From Castellaniella daejeonensis (GTDB taxonomy: Bacteria > Pseudomonadota > Gammaproteobacteria > Burkholderiales > Burkholderiaceae_B): DNA of 64,000 bases. The notes beneath the pieces are model-generated. The model did no database searches, was not told the origin of the DNA, and was given only the letters and a program-made list of their open reading frames with translations. Below are positions 51,142 through 64,000 of this stretch, one piece after another (the first letter of the stretch is position 1; each line of letters begins with the position of its first letter). The position numbers and the translations under genes were made by a program. The stretch is taken from assembly GCF_039523555.1 (NCBI RefSeq), contig NZ_BAAAFN010000006.1, forward strand, positions 186,001 through 250,000, read 5' to 3'.

Positions 51142-53049
51142 ATGCAGACACCGCCCACGATCCAGCTGGCAGCAGGCCCTCGCCCGCAGGCCGCAACGCG
51201 CATTCACCAGTCCTGGGCGCGTTGCGCCGAACTGGACCCTGCCCTGCTGGCCGATCCCAATCCCCTGCCCCGCGCCGACCTGGACCTGCGCCGCGAGGCC
51301 CATCGCGATCTGCTGCGCCTGGCCGAGCCGAACCTCGGCGCTCTGGGCGCGCTGGCGGACTCGGCCCACAGCGTCGTGCTGCTGGCTGACCCCAGCGGCC
51401 TGATCCTGCACGAACGCGGCAGCCGCAGCTTCCGGGACAAGGCGCGCCGCGTGGCGCTGCAACCCGGCGTCAGCTGGGCCGAACCCCAGCGCGGCACCAA
51501 TGCCATCGGCACGGCCCTGCACGACGGCCGGGCCGTGCGCATCCATGGTGCCGAGCATTTCCTGGCCTGCAACAGCATCCTCAGCTGTCACGCGGCGCCC
51601 ATATTTTCCGCTGCGGGCGAAATCCTCGGCATCCTCGATCTGTCATGCCCGGCCGACGACAAGCGCGATTACCTGCTGGCCCTGGTGCAGCGCATGGCGC
51701 GCGGCATCGCCGATCAGATCCTCGGCGAAAGCCCGCTGCGCCGGCTGGATTTCCGCCTGGGCCGGGGGCAGGAAGACGACACCCGCGCCATTCTGCTGCT
51801 GGACGACGACGCCCGCATCGCCGGTGCCAACGAGGCCGCACTGCAGGCCCTGAACGCGGACTGGAGCCGCCTGATCGGCACGCCGTGCGCGCAATGGATC
51901 GACGGACCGCTGCACACCCGCGATGCGCCGCTGCATCGCCACGACGGCCAGCCCCTCACCGGGCGCCTGGTCGTTCCGCCGCGCACGCCGGCGCGCCCTG
52001 CCCCGGTTGCCCGGCCCGCGGTTCCGGCCGCCACCCGCCCGAAGGCCCGCCCGCTGCCCGCGCCCGACGCCATCAGCAGCCCCCTGCTGGACCAGGCCGT
52101 GCGCGCGCTGGATGCCGGCCTGGCCGTCCTTCTGTGCGGCGAGACCGGCACCGGCAAGGAAGTCCTGTCGCGCCATATCCACGCCCGCAGCGCCTGGCAG
52201 GCCGGCCCTTTCGTCGCCATCAACTGCGCGGCCCTGCCCGAACACCTGATCGAATCCGAACTCTTCGGCTATGAGCCGGGCGCGTTCACCGGCGCGCGGC
52301 GCGAAGGTTCGCGCGGTCTGCTGCGGCAGGCGCAGGGTGGCGTGCTGTTCCTGGACGAGATCGGCGACATGCCGCTGGGACTGCAGACCCGACTGCTGCG
52401 GGTCCTGCAGGAACGCGAGGTCCAGCCCCTGGGGTCGGACAAGCGCGTTCCCCTGGAATTCGGCCTGATCAGCGCCAGCCACCAGGATCTGAAGGCGCTG
52501 GTGGCCCAGGGCCGGTTCCGCGCCGACCTGTACTATCGGCTGCAGGACATGCCGCTGCATCTGCCGCCGCTGCGTGCGCGGCCCGACCTGGCGGCCTTCA
52601 TCGACGAGTCTTACCGGGCGCTGGAAGGCCGCCTGTGCGCCGACGCGATCGATGCGCTGGCCCGCCACGGCTGGCCGGGCAACTACCGGGAACTCTTCAG
52701 CGTGCTGCGCCGGCTGCGCTGCCAGCACCCGGGGGCCGCCCCCATCGGCGTCGAGGACCTGCCCGGCGACATAGCACCGCCGGCCCCGGCCACGGCCGGG
52801 CGTCCCGGACACGATCCGATCGCGGCAGCATCCGCAACGCCACCGGCGTATCGGCTCGACATGCCCCGTGACGGCGAAGACCTGCCTTCCGGCGACGGCG
52901 CCTGCGGCGATCCCGAAGCTGATCCTGGCCTGCGCGCACTGGAACGGCGGGCCATCGAGCAGGCCCTGCGCGCCAGCCAGGGCAACGTCAGCCGCGCTGC
53001 ACGCCGCCTGGGCATCCACCGCAGCACGCTGTACCGCAAGCTGAAATAA
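51142..53049 (+). CDS. acoR: AcoR-family sigma-54-dependent activator
   Basis: 635 residues. A GAF-like sensor at about 70-200 (GVSWAEPQRGTNAIGTAL is typical of AcoR), a PAS-like segment about 215-265, and an Ala/Pro/Arg-rich linker. The AAA+ domain has Walker A GETGTGKE (333-340), the intact GAFTGA (380-385) and VLFLDEIGDMPLGLQTRLLR. A Fis-type helix-turn-helix closes the protein (NVSRAARRLGIHRSTLYRKL). The family activates acetoin or alcohol/aldehyde oxidation genes from sigma-54 promoters. It is divergent from the aldehyde dehydrogenase gene, which is the likely target. GGAGG precedes the ATG. Confidence 0.88.
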   Translation: MQTPPTIQLAAGPRPQAATRIHQSWARCAELDPALLADPNPLPRADLDLRREAHRDLLRLAEPNLGALGALADSAHSVVLLADPSGLILHERGSRSFRDKARRVALQPGVSWAEPQRGTNAIGTALHDGRAVRIHGAEHFLACNSILSCHAAPIFSAAGEILGILDLSCPADDKRDYLLALVQRMARGIADQILGESPLRRLDFRLGRGQEDDTRAILLLDDDARIAGANEAALQALNADWSRLIGTPCAQWIDGPLHTRDAPLHRHDGQPLTGRLVVPPRTPARPAPVARPAVPAATRPKARPLPAPDAISSPLLDQAVRALDAGLAVLLCGETGTGKEVLSRHIHARSAWQAGPFVAINCAALPEHLIESELFGYEPGAFTGARREGSRGLLRQAQGGVLFLDEIGDMPLGLQTRLLRVLQEREVQPLGSDKRVPLEFGLISASHQDLKALVAQGRFRADLYYRLQDMPLHLPPLRARPDLAAFIDESYRALEGRLCADAIDALARHGWPGNYRELFSVLRRLRCQHPGAAPIGVEDLPGDIAPPAPATAGRPGHDPIAAASATPPAYRLDMPRDGEDLPSGDGACGDPEADPGLRALERRAIEQALRASQGNVSRAARRLGIHRSTLYRKLK

Positions 53050-53066
53050 AAAGGGACCGCTGAAAG

Positions 53067-53275
53067 CGGCCCCCTTGCTGCGCAGCCTGCGGCTGCTTGC
53101 TGCCCCCCGAGGGGGTGTTTTTGCCTTGGGGCGGCCCTGCGGCAAAAAGGCGGCCCCCTTGCTGCGCAGCCTGCGGCTGCTTGCTGCCCCCCGAGGGGGT
53201 GTTTTTGCCTTGGGGCGGCCCTGCGACAAAAAGGCGGCCCCCTTGCTGCGCAGCCTGCGGCTGCGCTTTACCTGC
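53067..53275. repeat. 84-bp tandem repeat, about 2.5 copies, between acoR and rpoD
   Basis: A unit beginning CGGCCCCCTTGCTGCGCAGC starts at 53067, 53151 and 53235, an exact 84-bp period; the third copy is cut short near the rpoD stop. The first two copies are nearly identical. Each full unit contains the stem CCCCC-GAG-GGGGG followed by TGTTTTTGCC, so each can form a terminator-like hairpin. It fills the 227-bp space between convergent genes and codes for nothing credible. Confidence 0.88.
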
Positions 53276-53276
53276 C

Positions 53277-55502
<2,226 letters not shown>

Positions 55503-55568
55503 GTGTGGGTTCCGTAGACGCGACAACTTATTGAAAACCATGTAGTTTACTGCACTTGCGAGGAAGAA

Positions 55569-57524
55569 TCATCCCACCCCGGCCTTGAGCCGGGCCAGCC
55601 GGCGGCTGAGCTCCTGATAGCGGCGGCGGTCTTCCGCCGTCGCCAGCCCGGACGCGATCAGCCGGTCGCATTGATCCTGCACCGCCTGGCGTTCGATGGC
55701 CCGCAGGGCATCGTCCCATTCGGCCTGCGGGTCGGGTAGGTCCTGCGCCATGAGTTCGGTGGACAGGTCCTGGATCGCCCGCGCGAGATCCGATTCGGGC
55801 TCGGCGGCCTGCAGCAAGGCCCCCGCATGCGCAGCGCCGCAGGCGCTGGCCAGCCCGATCAGCTCCCTCACCAAACCCAGATGGGGATGATGGGCCAGTA
55901 ATTCAAGCTGCTGGTCCCCCAGCCCCGCCACCAGGCCGGGGTGCGCCAGCAGCAGGCGCAGCAGTCGCCGCGCCATGGGCGTGACCTGCCGCGACCCGCC
56001 TGCCCGGCGCGGCCTGCGGCCGGATTCGCGCGCGGCACGCGGCGGGGCCTGGTCCAGCCAGGGCGGGATGGCGTCCAGGCTGGCCCCCGCGCCCGGATCC
56101 TCGCTGTCGAGCCACGCAGCGCCTTCCGGCGCCGCCGCATGCGGGCCTTCCGGGGAGGAAAACCGTGCCGGACTGCTGGCGCCCGGGCCGGGCGCCCCCC
56201 CCTGCCCCGCGGGCCGCCCCTCGCCGGCCGCCTGCCCCGCCGCCAGGAGCTGCGACAGTTCCTCGGGCGTCAGACGGACCAGGCGGGCGAATTCCCGTTC
56301 CAGCTGCAGGCGGAATCCGCCTTCGGGCATCTGCGCGAACAGCGGCCGGGCTTCGTGCACGCAGGCAGCCCGGCCCTCGGCCTCGCCCAGATCGTGGCGC
56401 GAACCCAGCTCGTCGAGCATGAAGCGCGACAGGGGGATCGCCTCGTCGAGATAGGCGCGCAGGGCCTGGATGCCATGGGCCCGCACATAGGAATCCGGGT
56501 CGTGGCCCTCGGGCAGGAACAGGAAGCGCATCGAGATGTCTTCGGCCACCCAGGGCAGGCAGGCCTGCAGGGCACGCCAGGCGGCCTTGCGCCCGGCGCC
56601 GTCGCCATCGAAGCTGAAGACGATGCGGTCGCTGGCGCGGCGCAGCTTGCGCAGGTGTTCCGGCGTGGTGGATGTGCCCAGCGTCGCCACGGCATTGTTC
56701 AGCCCGTACTGGGCCAGGGCCACGACATCCATGTAACCCTCGACCACCATCACGCAGCCCTCGGCGCGGATGCCGGTGCGCGCCTCGTGCAGGCCGTAGA
56801 GCTCACTGCCCTTGGAAAACAGGCTGGTCTCGGGCGAATTCAGGTACTTGGGCTCACCCGGCTCGATCAGCCGGCCGCCGAAACCGATCAACTGCCCGCG
56901 CTGATTGTGGATCGGGAACATGATCCGGCCGCGGAAGCGGTCGTGGCGCCGGCCGTCCTCGGATTCGATCACCAGCCCCGATTCCAGCAAGGCGGGATCC
57001 TCGTAGTGCGTGAAGACCGCTGCCAGCCCGCGCCGGTCCCGGCCAGCCCAGCCCAGGCCGAAACGGGCGGCGACCTCGCCGCTCAGGCCCCTGCGCTTGA
57101 GGTATTCGATGGCCTCGGGCGCCTGCTTCAGGGCGGCGCGATAGTGCGCCTGCGCCTGGTCCAGGATGCGCTGCTGGCGCGAGCCTTCTTCGCGGCGCTC
57201 GCGCTCGGCCGCACGCTGGCGGGGGCTGCGGGGCTCTTCCGGCACGGTCATGCCGACGCTGGCCGCAAGGCTGCGCACGGCCTCGGGGAACGGCGCCCCG
57301 GTGTGCTCGGTCAGGAACCGCAGCGCGGTTCCGTGCGCGCCGCAGCCGAAGCAATGGTAGAACTGCTTGGTCGGGCTGACGGTGAACGACGGCGTCTTTT
57401 CATTGTGAAAAGGGCACAAACCCAGCAGGTTTGCGCCCCCTTTGCGCAGCTTGACGTACCGGCCGACGACGTCGACGATATCGACGCGCGCAAGCAGTTC
57501 CTGAATGAAGGAATCAGGAATCAA
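55569..57524 (-). CDS. dnaG: DNA primase DnaG
   Basis: 651 residues. Zinc ribbon Cys37/His40/Cys58/Cys61 (LCPFHNEKTPSF, HCFGCGAHGTAL), RNA polymerase/TOPRIM core (VMVVEGYMDVVALAQYG, IVFSFDGDGAGRKAAWRA), a Gly/Pro/Ala-rich linker (about 430-520), and the C-terminal DnaB-binding domain. The start codon is TTG at 57524, immediately after the rpsU stop, with no clear ribosome site. This fits the low, coupled translation expected of primase. Confidence 0.95.
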   Translation of the reverse strand: MIPDSFIQELLARVDIVDVVGRYVKLRKGGANLLGLCPFHNEKTPSFTVSPTKQFYHCFGCGAHGTALRFLTEHTGAPFPEAVRSLAASVGMTVPEEPRSPRQRAAERERREEGSRQQRILDQAQAHYRAALKQAPEAIEYLKRRGLSGEVAARFGLGWAGRDRRGLAAVFTHYEDPALLESGLVIESEDGRRHDRFRGRIMFPIHNQRGQLIGFGGRLIEPGEPKYLNSPETSLFSKGSELYGLHEARTGIRAEGCVMVVEGYMDVVALAQYGLNNAVATLGTSTTPEHLRKLRRASDRIVFSFDGDGAGRKAAWRALQACLPWVAEDISMRFLFLPEGHDPDSYVRAHGIQALRAYLDEAIPLSRFMLDELGSRHDLGEAEGRAACVHEARPLFAQMPEGGFRLQLEREFARLVRLTPEELSQLLAAGQAAGEGRPAGQGGAPGPGASSPARFSSPEGPHAAAPEGAAWLDSEDPGAGASLDAIPPWLDQAPPRAARESGRRPRRAGGSRQVTPMARRLLRLLLAHPGLVAGLGDQQLELLAHHPHLGLVRELIGLASACGAAHAGALLQAAEPESDLARAIQDLSTELMAQDLPDPQAEWDDALRAIERQAVQDQCDRLIASGLATAEDRRRYQELSRRLARLKAGVG

Positions 57525-57737
57525 TCAATAGAGTCGCGGCGGCAGTTGTTGGCTGCGGATGCGCTTGTAGTGGCGCTTGACGGCGGCGGCGCGCTTGCGC
57601 TTGCGTTCGGCGGTGGGCTTTTCATAAAACTCGCGCGAACGCAGCTCGGTCAGCAGACCGGTCTTTTCGATGGTGCGCTTGAAGCGCCGCAGGGCAGCCT
57701 CGAAGGGCTCGTTTTCTTTGAGGCGGACAATCGGCAT
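57525..57737 (-). CDS. rpsU: 30S ribosomal protein S21
   Basis: 70 residues: MPIVRLKENEPFEAALRRFK at the N-terminus and a strongly basic second half (AERKRKRAAAVKRHYKRIR), the full length of S21. First gene of the rpsU-dnaG-rpoD operon. Confidence 0.98.
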   Translation of the reverse strand: MPIVRLKENEPFEAALRRFKRTIEKTGLLTELRSREFYEKPTAERKRKRAAAVKRHYKRIRSQQLPPRLY

Positions 57738-57835
57738 GTAAATCCTTGAAAGCCTGTAAGGTTCATGAACGTCGGAAGCAAGGCATCCGGTGCGCTCACG
57801 GTAAAGTTAAAGGGAAATTCCTGATTAGACGGAAG

Positions 57836-57844
57836 ATTCTAACA
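57836..57844 (-). promoter_or_regulatory. Possible extended -10 promoter of rpsU
   Basis: Minus-strand TGTTAGAAT, an extended -10 form, about 100 bp before rpsU. The -35 is poor. It lies in the 181-bp gap that should hold the operon promoter. Confidence 0.45.
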
Positions 57845-57886
57845 TGAAACCAGGGGCATGACCATGCTGCCGGCGCGCAAGAATCC

Positions 57887-57905
57887 CCGCCGCGCGAAGC
57901 GGCGG
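57887..57905 (-). terminator. Hairpin after the phosphoribosyltransferase gene
   Basis: CCGCCGC and GCGGCGG pair around a 5-nt loop, 14 bp after the minus-strand stop. The T-run is weak. Confidence 0.5.
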
Positions 57906-57918
57906 CCCGCCCACCGGA

Positions 57919-58479
57919 TCACTTCGACTCGGGATACGCCGTGCGCACGCCCTTGCGGATCCAGGATTCCAGCTGGTGCGGCCGCAGGCTGTCGTAGTCC
58001 TCGAACGGCTGGTGGATCCAGGGATTGGTGGGCAGGTGCTCGACGAAGTAATCGGGCTGGACCTGGGCGTGGCCCTTTTGCCAGAGCACGGCCGTGCGCA
58101 GTTCGGTGATGCCGGGGAACTGCTTGACCAGGTGGTCGCGCACCCGGGTGAAGGTCAGGCCCGTATCGACCATGTCGTCCACCAGCAGCACCCGGCCGTC
58201 CAGCGTGCCGCGCGTGATCGTGATGAACTGGGCGATATCGAGCTGCCCCTGGATCGTGCCCGCGGCTTCGCGGTAGCTGCTGGTCGCCAGGATGCCCAGC
58301 GGCAGATCGAAGATGCGCGACAGCACGTCTCCCACCCGCACGCCGCCGCGCGCCAGGCAGAGGATCTTGTCGAAGGTCCAGCCTGATTCATGGACTTGCA
58401 GGGCCAGGCGCTCGATCAGGCCGTGGTACTGTTCCCAGCTGACCCAGAGGTCTCGCTCCGTGCTCGGTGGCATGTTCAT
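57919..58479 (-). CDS. Purine phosphoribosyltransferase-type protein
   Basis: 186 residues. The PRPP-binding motif RVLLVDDMVDTGLTFTRVRD is in the middle, preceded by CLARGGVRVGDVLSRI, the PPi loop. Homologues are annotated as xanthine or hypoxanthine phosphoribosyltransferases. Purine salvage is consistent with purA directly upstream, but the base preference is not readable. The ATG at 58479 has GGGA upstream; an in-frame ATG at 58521 would reach the purA terminator. Confidence 0.85.
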   Translation of the reverse strand: MNMPPSTERDLWVSWEQYHGLIERLALQVHESGWTFDKILCLARGGVRVGDVLSRIFDLPLGILATSSYREAAGTIQGQLDIAQFITITRGTLDGRVLLVDDMVDTGLTFTRVRDHLVKQFPGITELRTAVLWQKGHAQVQPDYFVEHLPTNPWIHQPFEDYDSLRPHQLESWIRKGVRTAYPESK

Positions 58480-58512
58480 CGGTATTTCCCGTTCAGATGA
58501 AGAAGAAAGAAA

Positions 58513-58536
58513 AAACCGCAAGCGGACTTGCGGTTT
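58513..58536 (-). terminator. Rho-independent terminator of the purA operon
   Basis: Perfect stem AAACCGCAAG/CTTGCGGTTT with a 4-nt loop, followed on the minus strand by a T-rich run. It lies 19 bp after the purA stop. Confidence 0.9.
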
Positions 58537-58554
58537 CGGTTTTTTCCCGGCGCA

Positions 58555-59850
<1,296 letters not shown>

Positions 59851-59933
59851 AAGCTTTTCGAAAGGCGACGGAATGCCGCCATGGGAAACGGGTTAGTTTA
59901 TACCATTGGTGACAGTGCCCGAAGACAACGCCT

Positions 59934-61106
59934 TCAGGCGGCGCCTTCCAGGGGTCGCAAGGCCCAGCCGTCGCCGGTGGCGACCAGTTCCTGGTCCACG
60001 AAGAATTCGTCCGGGCACTGGGGCTCGCCCGGCAGCGCCTGGATCACGACGCGGCCCTGGCTGCGCAGCGCGCGGATGGCTTCGGCCAGGGCCGGATCGT
60101 CGGACCAGGGCGCGCGGATGGCCTGGATCGGCTGCGCGTCGGGCAGGCCCGCGGACAGCTTGCGCAGATCCAGGCTGAAGCCGGTGGCCGGGCGGGCGCG
60201 GCCGAACTTGCGTCCGATGCCATCGTAGCGGCCGCCACGCACCAGGGCGTCGTGCCAGCCCGCGGCATAGATGGCGAACATGACCCCGGAGTGATAGCCG
60301 TAGCCACCGCCCATGTCCGCGAGGTCCAGTGCGATCGGCGCATCCGGCAGGGCCGCGCACAAGGTGCGCAGGTCGTCCAGGGCGGCCAGCACGGCCGGCA
60401 GCCCGGGCAGGCACTCGCGGGCGCGGTCCAGCACCGGCAGGCCGCCGTACAGCGTAGTCAGGATCCGCAGCGCGTCCAGGCTGTCGGCACGCGCGCCGCA
60501 TTCGGCGCACAAGGCCTCGAGGCCGGGGACGTCCTTGGCGCTGAGCAGCGCGAAGACCGCATCCGCGGCCTCGGCCAGGGCCGGATCGGCATCCACCAGC
60601 GCCCGGCCGATGCCGGGGTGGTTCAGGTCCAGGCGCGGCTGGCGCACACCGGCGCGACGCACGGATTCCAGCGCCAGGCGGATGGATTCGATGTCGGCCT
60701 GGACGCCCGCGTGGCCGAAGATTTCGGCGCCGATCTGCAGCAGCTCGCGATCGGACAACAGGCCGGCCGCGCGCGCATGCACCACCGGCCCGCAATAGCA
60801 CAGCCGTGTGACGCCTTCGCGGTTGAGCAGGTGGGCATCGATGCGCGAGACCTGGATGGTCATGTCGGCACGCACGCCCATGGTCAGCCCGGAAAGCTGA
60901 TCCACCAGCTTGCAGGTGCGCAGGCGCAGGGCCTCGTCGTCGGCCGGCATCAGCGAATCCAGGTATTCCACCATCGGCGGCGCGACCAGCTCGAAGCCGT
61001 AGGTACGGTACAGGTCCAGCAATTCGCGGCGCAGGTCCTCGATGCGGCGCGCTTCGGCGGGCAGGACGTCCGACAGGTTTTCCGGCAATAGCCAGCTTGA
61101 CATCAT
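59934..61106 (-). CDS. hisZ: ATP phosphoribosyltransferase regulatory subunit HisZ
   Basis: 390 residues. Similar to class II histidyl-tRNA synthetase cores but lacking tRNA-binding parts: LPENLSDVLPAEARRIEDLR, the dimer-interface region LRLRTCKLVDQLSGLTMGVR, and GGYGYHSGVMFAIYAAGWHD with the Arg-rich GGRYDGIGRKFG. HisZ works with the short HisG in histidine synthesis. HisG is not in the window. It is placed between hflC and purA, as in Burkholderiales. Confidence 0.92.
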   Translation of the reverse strand: MMSSWLLPENLSDVLPAEARRIEDLRRELLDLYRTYGFELVAPPMVEYLDSLMPADDEALRLRTCKLVDQLSGLTMGVRADMTIQVSRIDAHLLNREGVTRLCYCGPVVHARAAGLLSDRELLQIGAEIFGHAGVQADIESIRLALESVRRAGVRQPRLDLNHPGIGRALVDADPALAEAADAVFALLSAKDVPGLEALCAECGARADSLDALRILTTLYGGLPVLDRARECLPGLPAVLAALDDLRTLCAALPDAPIALDLADMGGGYGYHSGVMFAIYAAGWHDALVRGGRYDGIGRKFGRARPATGFSLDLRKLSAGLPDAQPIQAIRAPWSDDPALAEAIRALRSQGRVVIQALPGEPQCPDEFFVDQELVATGDGWALRPLEGAA

Positions 61107-61123
61107 GGTCTGTCGATCCTCGT

Positions 61124-62023
61124 TCAGCGGACGGCGGGCTGCGCGGCGGTCTTGCCGCCTCCGGCGCGATCCCAGAAGCGGAAGAAATCCGAATCCGGAC
61201 TCAGGACCAGGGTGCCGCTGCGGTCGGCGAAGGCCGAACGGTACGCGTCGAGGCTCTTGTAGAAGCTGTAGAACTCGGGATCCTGGCCGTAGGACTTGGC
61301 GTAGATGGCGGCCGCAGTGGCATCGCCTTCGCCGCGCTTGGCCTGGGACTCGGCATAGGCCTTGGCCAGGATTTCCTGGCGCTTGCGGTCGGCTTCCGCA
61401 CGAATGCGTTCGCTGTCGGCGGCGCCGCTGGCCCGCAGGCGGTTGGCTTCCTGCTTGCGCTCGGCTTCCATGCGCCGGTAGACGGATTCGGAGATCTCGG
61501 GCGCGAAATCGATGCGCCGCAGGCGCACGTCGACCACATCCACGCCCAGGGGCTTGGCACGGCGCGCCACGGCCGTCTGGATTTCCTTCATGATGGTGTC
61601 GCGGTCGCTGGAGACGACCTGCTTGACCGTGCGCACGTTGACGGCGGCGTTCAATGCATCGCGGATCTGCGCCTGCAGGCGCTCGACCGCGGCATTGCTG
61701 TTGGCACCGAAGGTGACGTAGTACTGGCGGGGATCGGCGATGCGCCACTTGACGAAGGAGTCGATCAGCAGGTTCTTCTTTTCGGCGGTCTGGATGCGTT
61801 CCGGATCGCGCGTCTCGATGGTCTGCAGCCGCTTGTCGAGGTAGACGACGTTTTCGAAAGGCGGCGGGAACTTGAAGTACAGCCCGGGCTCGGTGATGGT
61901 TTCGCGGACTTCACCCAGGGCGAACAGGAGCGCGGAATCACGCTCGCGCACGACGAACATGCACGAAGACAGCACCGCGACCAGCACGACCAGACCGACC
62001 AGGGCGGGGAAAAAGCGTTGCAT
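61124..62023 (-). CDS. hflC: FtsH modulator HflC
   Basis: 299 residues. One N-terminal membrane anchor (about 4-22) and an SPFH/band 7 domain (FVVRERDSALLFALGEVRET, GVDVVDVRLRRIDFAPEISE). Forms the periplasmic HflKC assembly that regulates the FtsH protease. Starts 9 bp after hflK. Confidence 0.95.
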   Translation of the reverse strand: MQRFFPALVGLVVLVAVLSSCMFVVRERDSALLFALGEVRETITEPGLYFKFPPPFENVVYLDKRLQTIETRDPERIQTAEKKNLLIDSFVKWRIADPRQYYVTFGANSNAAVERLQAQIRDALNAAVNVRTVKQVVSSDRDTIMKEIQTAVARRAKPLGVDVVDVRLRRIDFAPEISESVYRRMEAERKQEANRLRASGAADSERIRAEADRKRQEILAKAYAESQAKRGEGDATAAAIYAKSYGQDPEFYSFYKSLDAYRSAFADRSGTLVLSPDSDFFRFWDRAGGGKTAAQPAVR

Positions 62024-63308
62024 CTTGGGCTCCTAGTTCGAATACGGGCTGGTCATCAGGCTGTCGAGGCCGGACGGCACGCCGCGCTGCGACGCGCGGC
62101 CGGACCCGGATTGCCCCTGGGCAGCCTGCGCGGCTCCGGCCGCGGCCGATGCCGACCCGCCGGCATCGCGCGAACCCGACGACGAGGAACCCCCGGCCGC
62201 GCGCGCGGCCTGGCCCATGATCTTGTCGAGCGGCAGGTAGAGCATGTTGTTGCCCACCGGCGCATCGATCATGACCTTGGCGCTTTCGCTCAGGATGTCC
62301 TGCATGGTTTCCAGGTACAGGCGCTCGCGGGTGACGCCGGGCGCCTTGGCGTATTCGGCGGCGATGCTGTCGAAGCGCGAGGTGTCGCCCTGGGCCTGGC
62401 CGATGACCTGGGCGCTGTAGCCCTCGGATTCCTGGATCATGCGGGCTGCCTGGCCTTCGGCCTCGGGGATGACCCTGCTGGCATAGGCATTGCCTTCGTT
62501 GATCTGCCGCTCGCGGTCCTGGCCGGCCTTGACGGCATCGTCGAACGCGGCCTGGACCTGCTCGGGCGGCTGGACGTTCTGGATGGCCACGGTGGAAATC
62601 TGGATGCCGGTCTTGTAGCGATCCAGGATGGACTGCGCCAGGGACTGAACTTCGGACGCGACTTCGGTACGGCCCGAATACAGGACGAAGTCCATGGGCT
62701 TGCGGCCGACGATCTCGCGCATGGCGGTCTCGGCGGCCTGGCGCACCGATTCATCGGGCTGGCTGGTGTTGAACAGGTAGGCCGGCGCACCGTCGGGCAG
62801 CAGCCGGTATTGGACCACGAACTGCACGTCGACGATGTTCTCGTCGTTGGTGAGCATCAGCGATTCGGACAGCACCTTGTTGCGCGACGAGCCCCGGAAG
62901 CCGACTTCGAAGGTGCGCAGCTGGGCGATGTTGACCTGCTGGGAGGCTTCGATGGGATACGGCAGGCGCCACTGCAGGCCCGGGTTGAGCGTCTTGACGT
63001 ACTGTCCGAAGCGGGTGACGACGGCCACCTGGCCTTCCTGGACGATCATGAAACCGCTGGCAAGCCACAGCAGGATGGCCGCCACGACCAGCAGCAGCAC
63101 GAAACGGGGCGACGGGCCCGGCAGGGACGGCAGGCCGCCACCCGAGGGCATGCGGGGACCGCGTCCGCCGCCGCGGCGGCCGAACAGGCCGTTCAGCCGC
63201 TTGCTGAAGTCGCGCCAGACTTCGTCCAGATCGGGGGGACCGGAAGGCTGATCGGGTTTGCCGCGGGAGTCGTCGTCCTGGTTCTGGCCGCCCCGCCCCC
63301 AGCCCGGA

Positions 63309-64000
<692 letters not shown>

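Noticed and set aside
47342..51403. 1353-codon plus-strand frame covering dctA, the aldehyde dehydrogenase and acoR
   Set aside because: It spans three recognised genes in a different frame or strand and contains low-complexity Arg/His/Gly/Pro sequence; it is a composition artefact.
53067..53275. CRISPR array
   Set aside because: The repeat units are directly joined with no unique spacers and are too long; no cas genes are nearby.
61107..61123. A small DUF2065 gene between hflC and hisZ, as found near purA in many proteobacteria
   Set aside because: Only 17 bp separate the two genes, so it is absent here.

Overview
The window is a 64 kb piece of a GC-rich, densely coding chromosome. The gene content and order point to a betaproteobacterium of the order Burkholderiales, most likely family Alcaligenaceae (Bordetella/Achromobacter relatives). 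The clues are the rpsU-dnaG-rpoD block with an Ala/Lys-rich RpoD N-terminus, hflX-hflK-hflC-hisZ-purA in a row, and abundant aromatic-acid catabolism with HAAT-type ABC transporters. I saw no tRNA, rRNA, insertion sequence, prophage or CRISPR array.

Layout. Positions 1-11,058 (minus) carry the start of nnr, an acyl-CoA ligase and the recC-recB-recD operon. Positions 11,203-12,545 (plus) carry a YggS-type PLP protein and an NlpC/P60 lipoprotein. Positions 12,643-15,397 (minus) form an envelope-stress module, baeS-baeR-spy-like. Then come tenA, a class V aminotransferase, a degenerate EAL/HDOD protein and a BenE-type transporter.

Positions 20,153-31,543 (minus) look like one twelve-gene transcription unit. 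It joins the whole protocatechuate 4,5-cleavage pathway (galD/ligU, ligJ, ligK, ligI, ligA, ligB, ligC) to a branched-chain/aromatic-type ABC importer (binding protein, livH, livM, livG, livF). The LivF ATPase is fused to a C-terminal hemerythrin-like domain. A divergent LysR regulator follows (31,697). An operator-like sequence in front of galD recurs, with covarying half-sites, in front of an aldo/keto reductase plus DUF1932 dehydrogenase pair (32,708-34,694).

Positions 34,797-44,378 hold feeder genes: a second binding protein paralogous to the first, vanillate demethylase vanB/vanA with a MarR regulator, an alpha/beta hydrolase, a second ligA-ligB dioxygenase pair with its own AraC regulator, and pobA with divergent pobR. 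Together the genes would turn vanillate and 4-hydroxybenzoate into protocatechuate and then into pyruvate and oxaloacetate. dctA with its sigma-54 activators dctB/dctD (44,300-49,202) takes up C4-dicarboxylates. An aldehyde dehydrogenase with a divergent AcoR-type sigma-54 activator follows.

The right end is housekeeping: rpoD, dnaG, rpsU, a phosphoribosyltransferase, purA, hisZ, hflC, hflK and the C-terminal part of hflX. Intergenic space is small. The only gap over 300 bp (50,822-51,141) holds the divergent ald/acoR control region.
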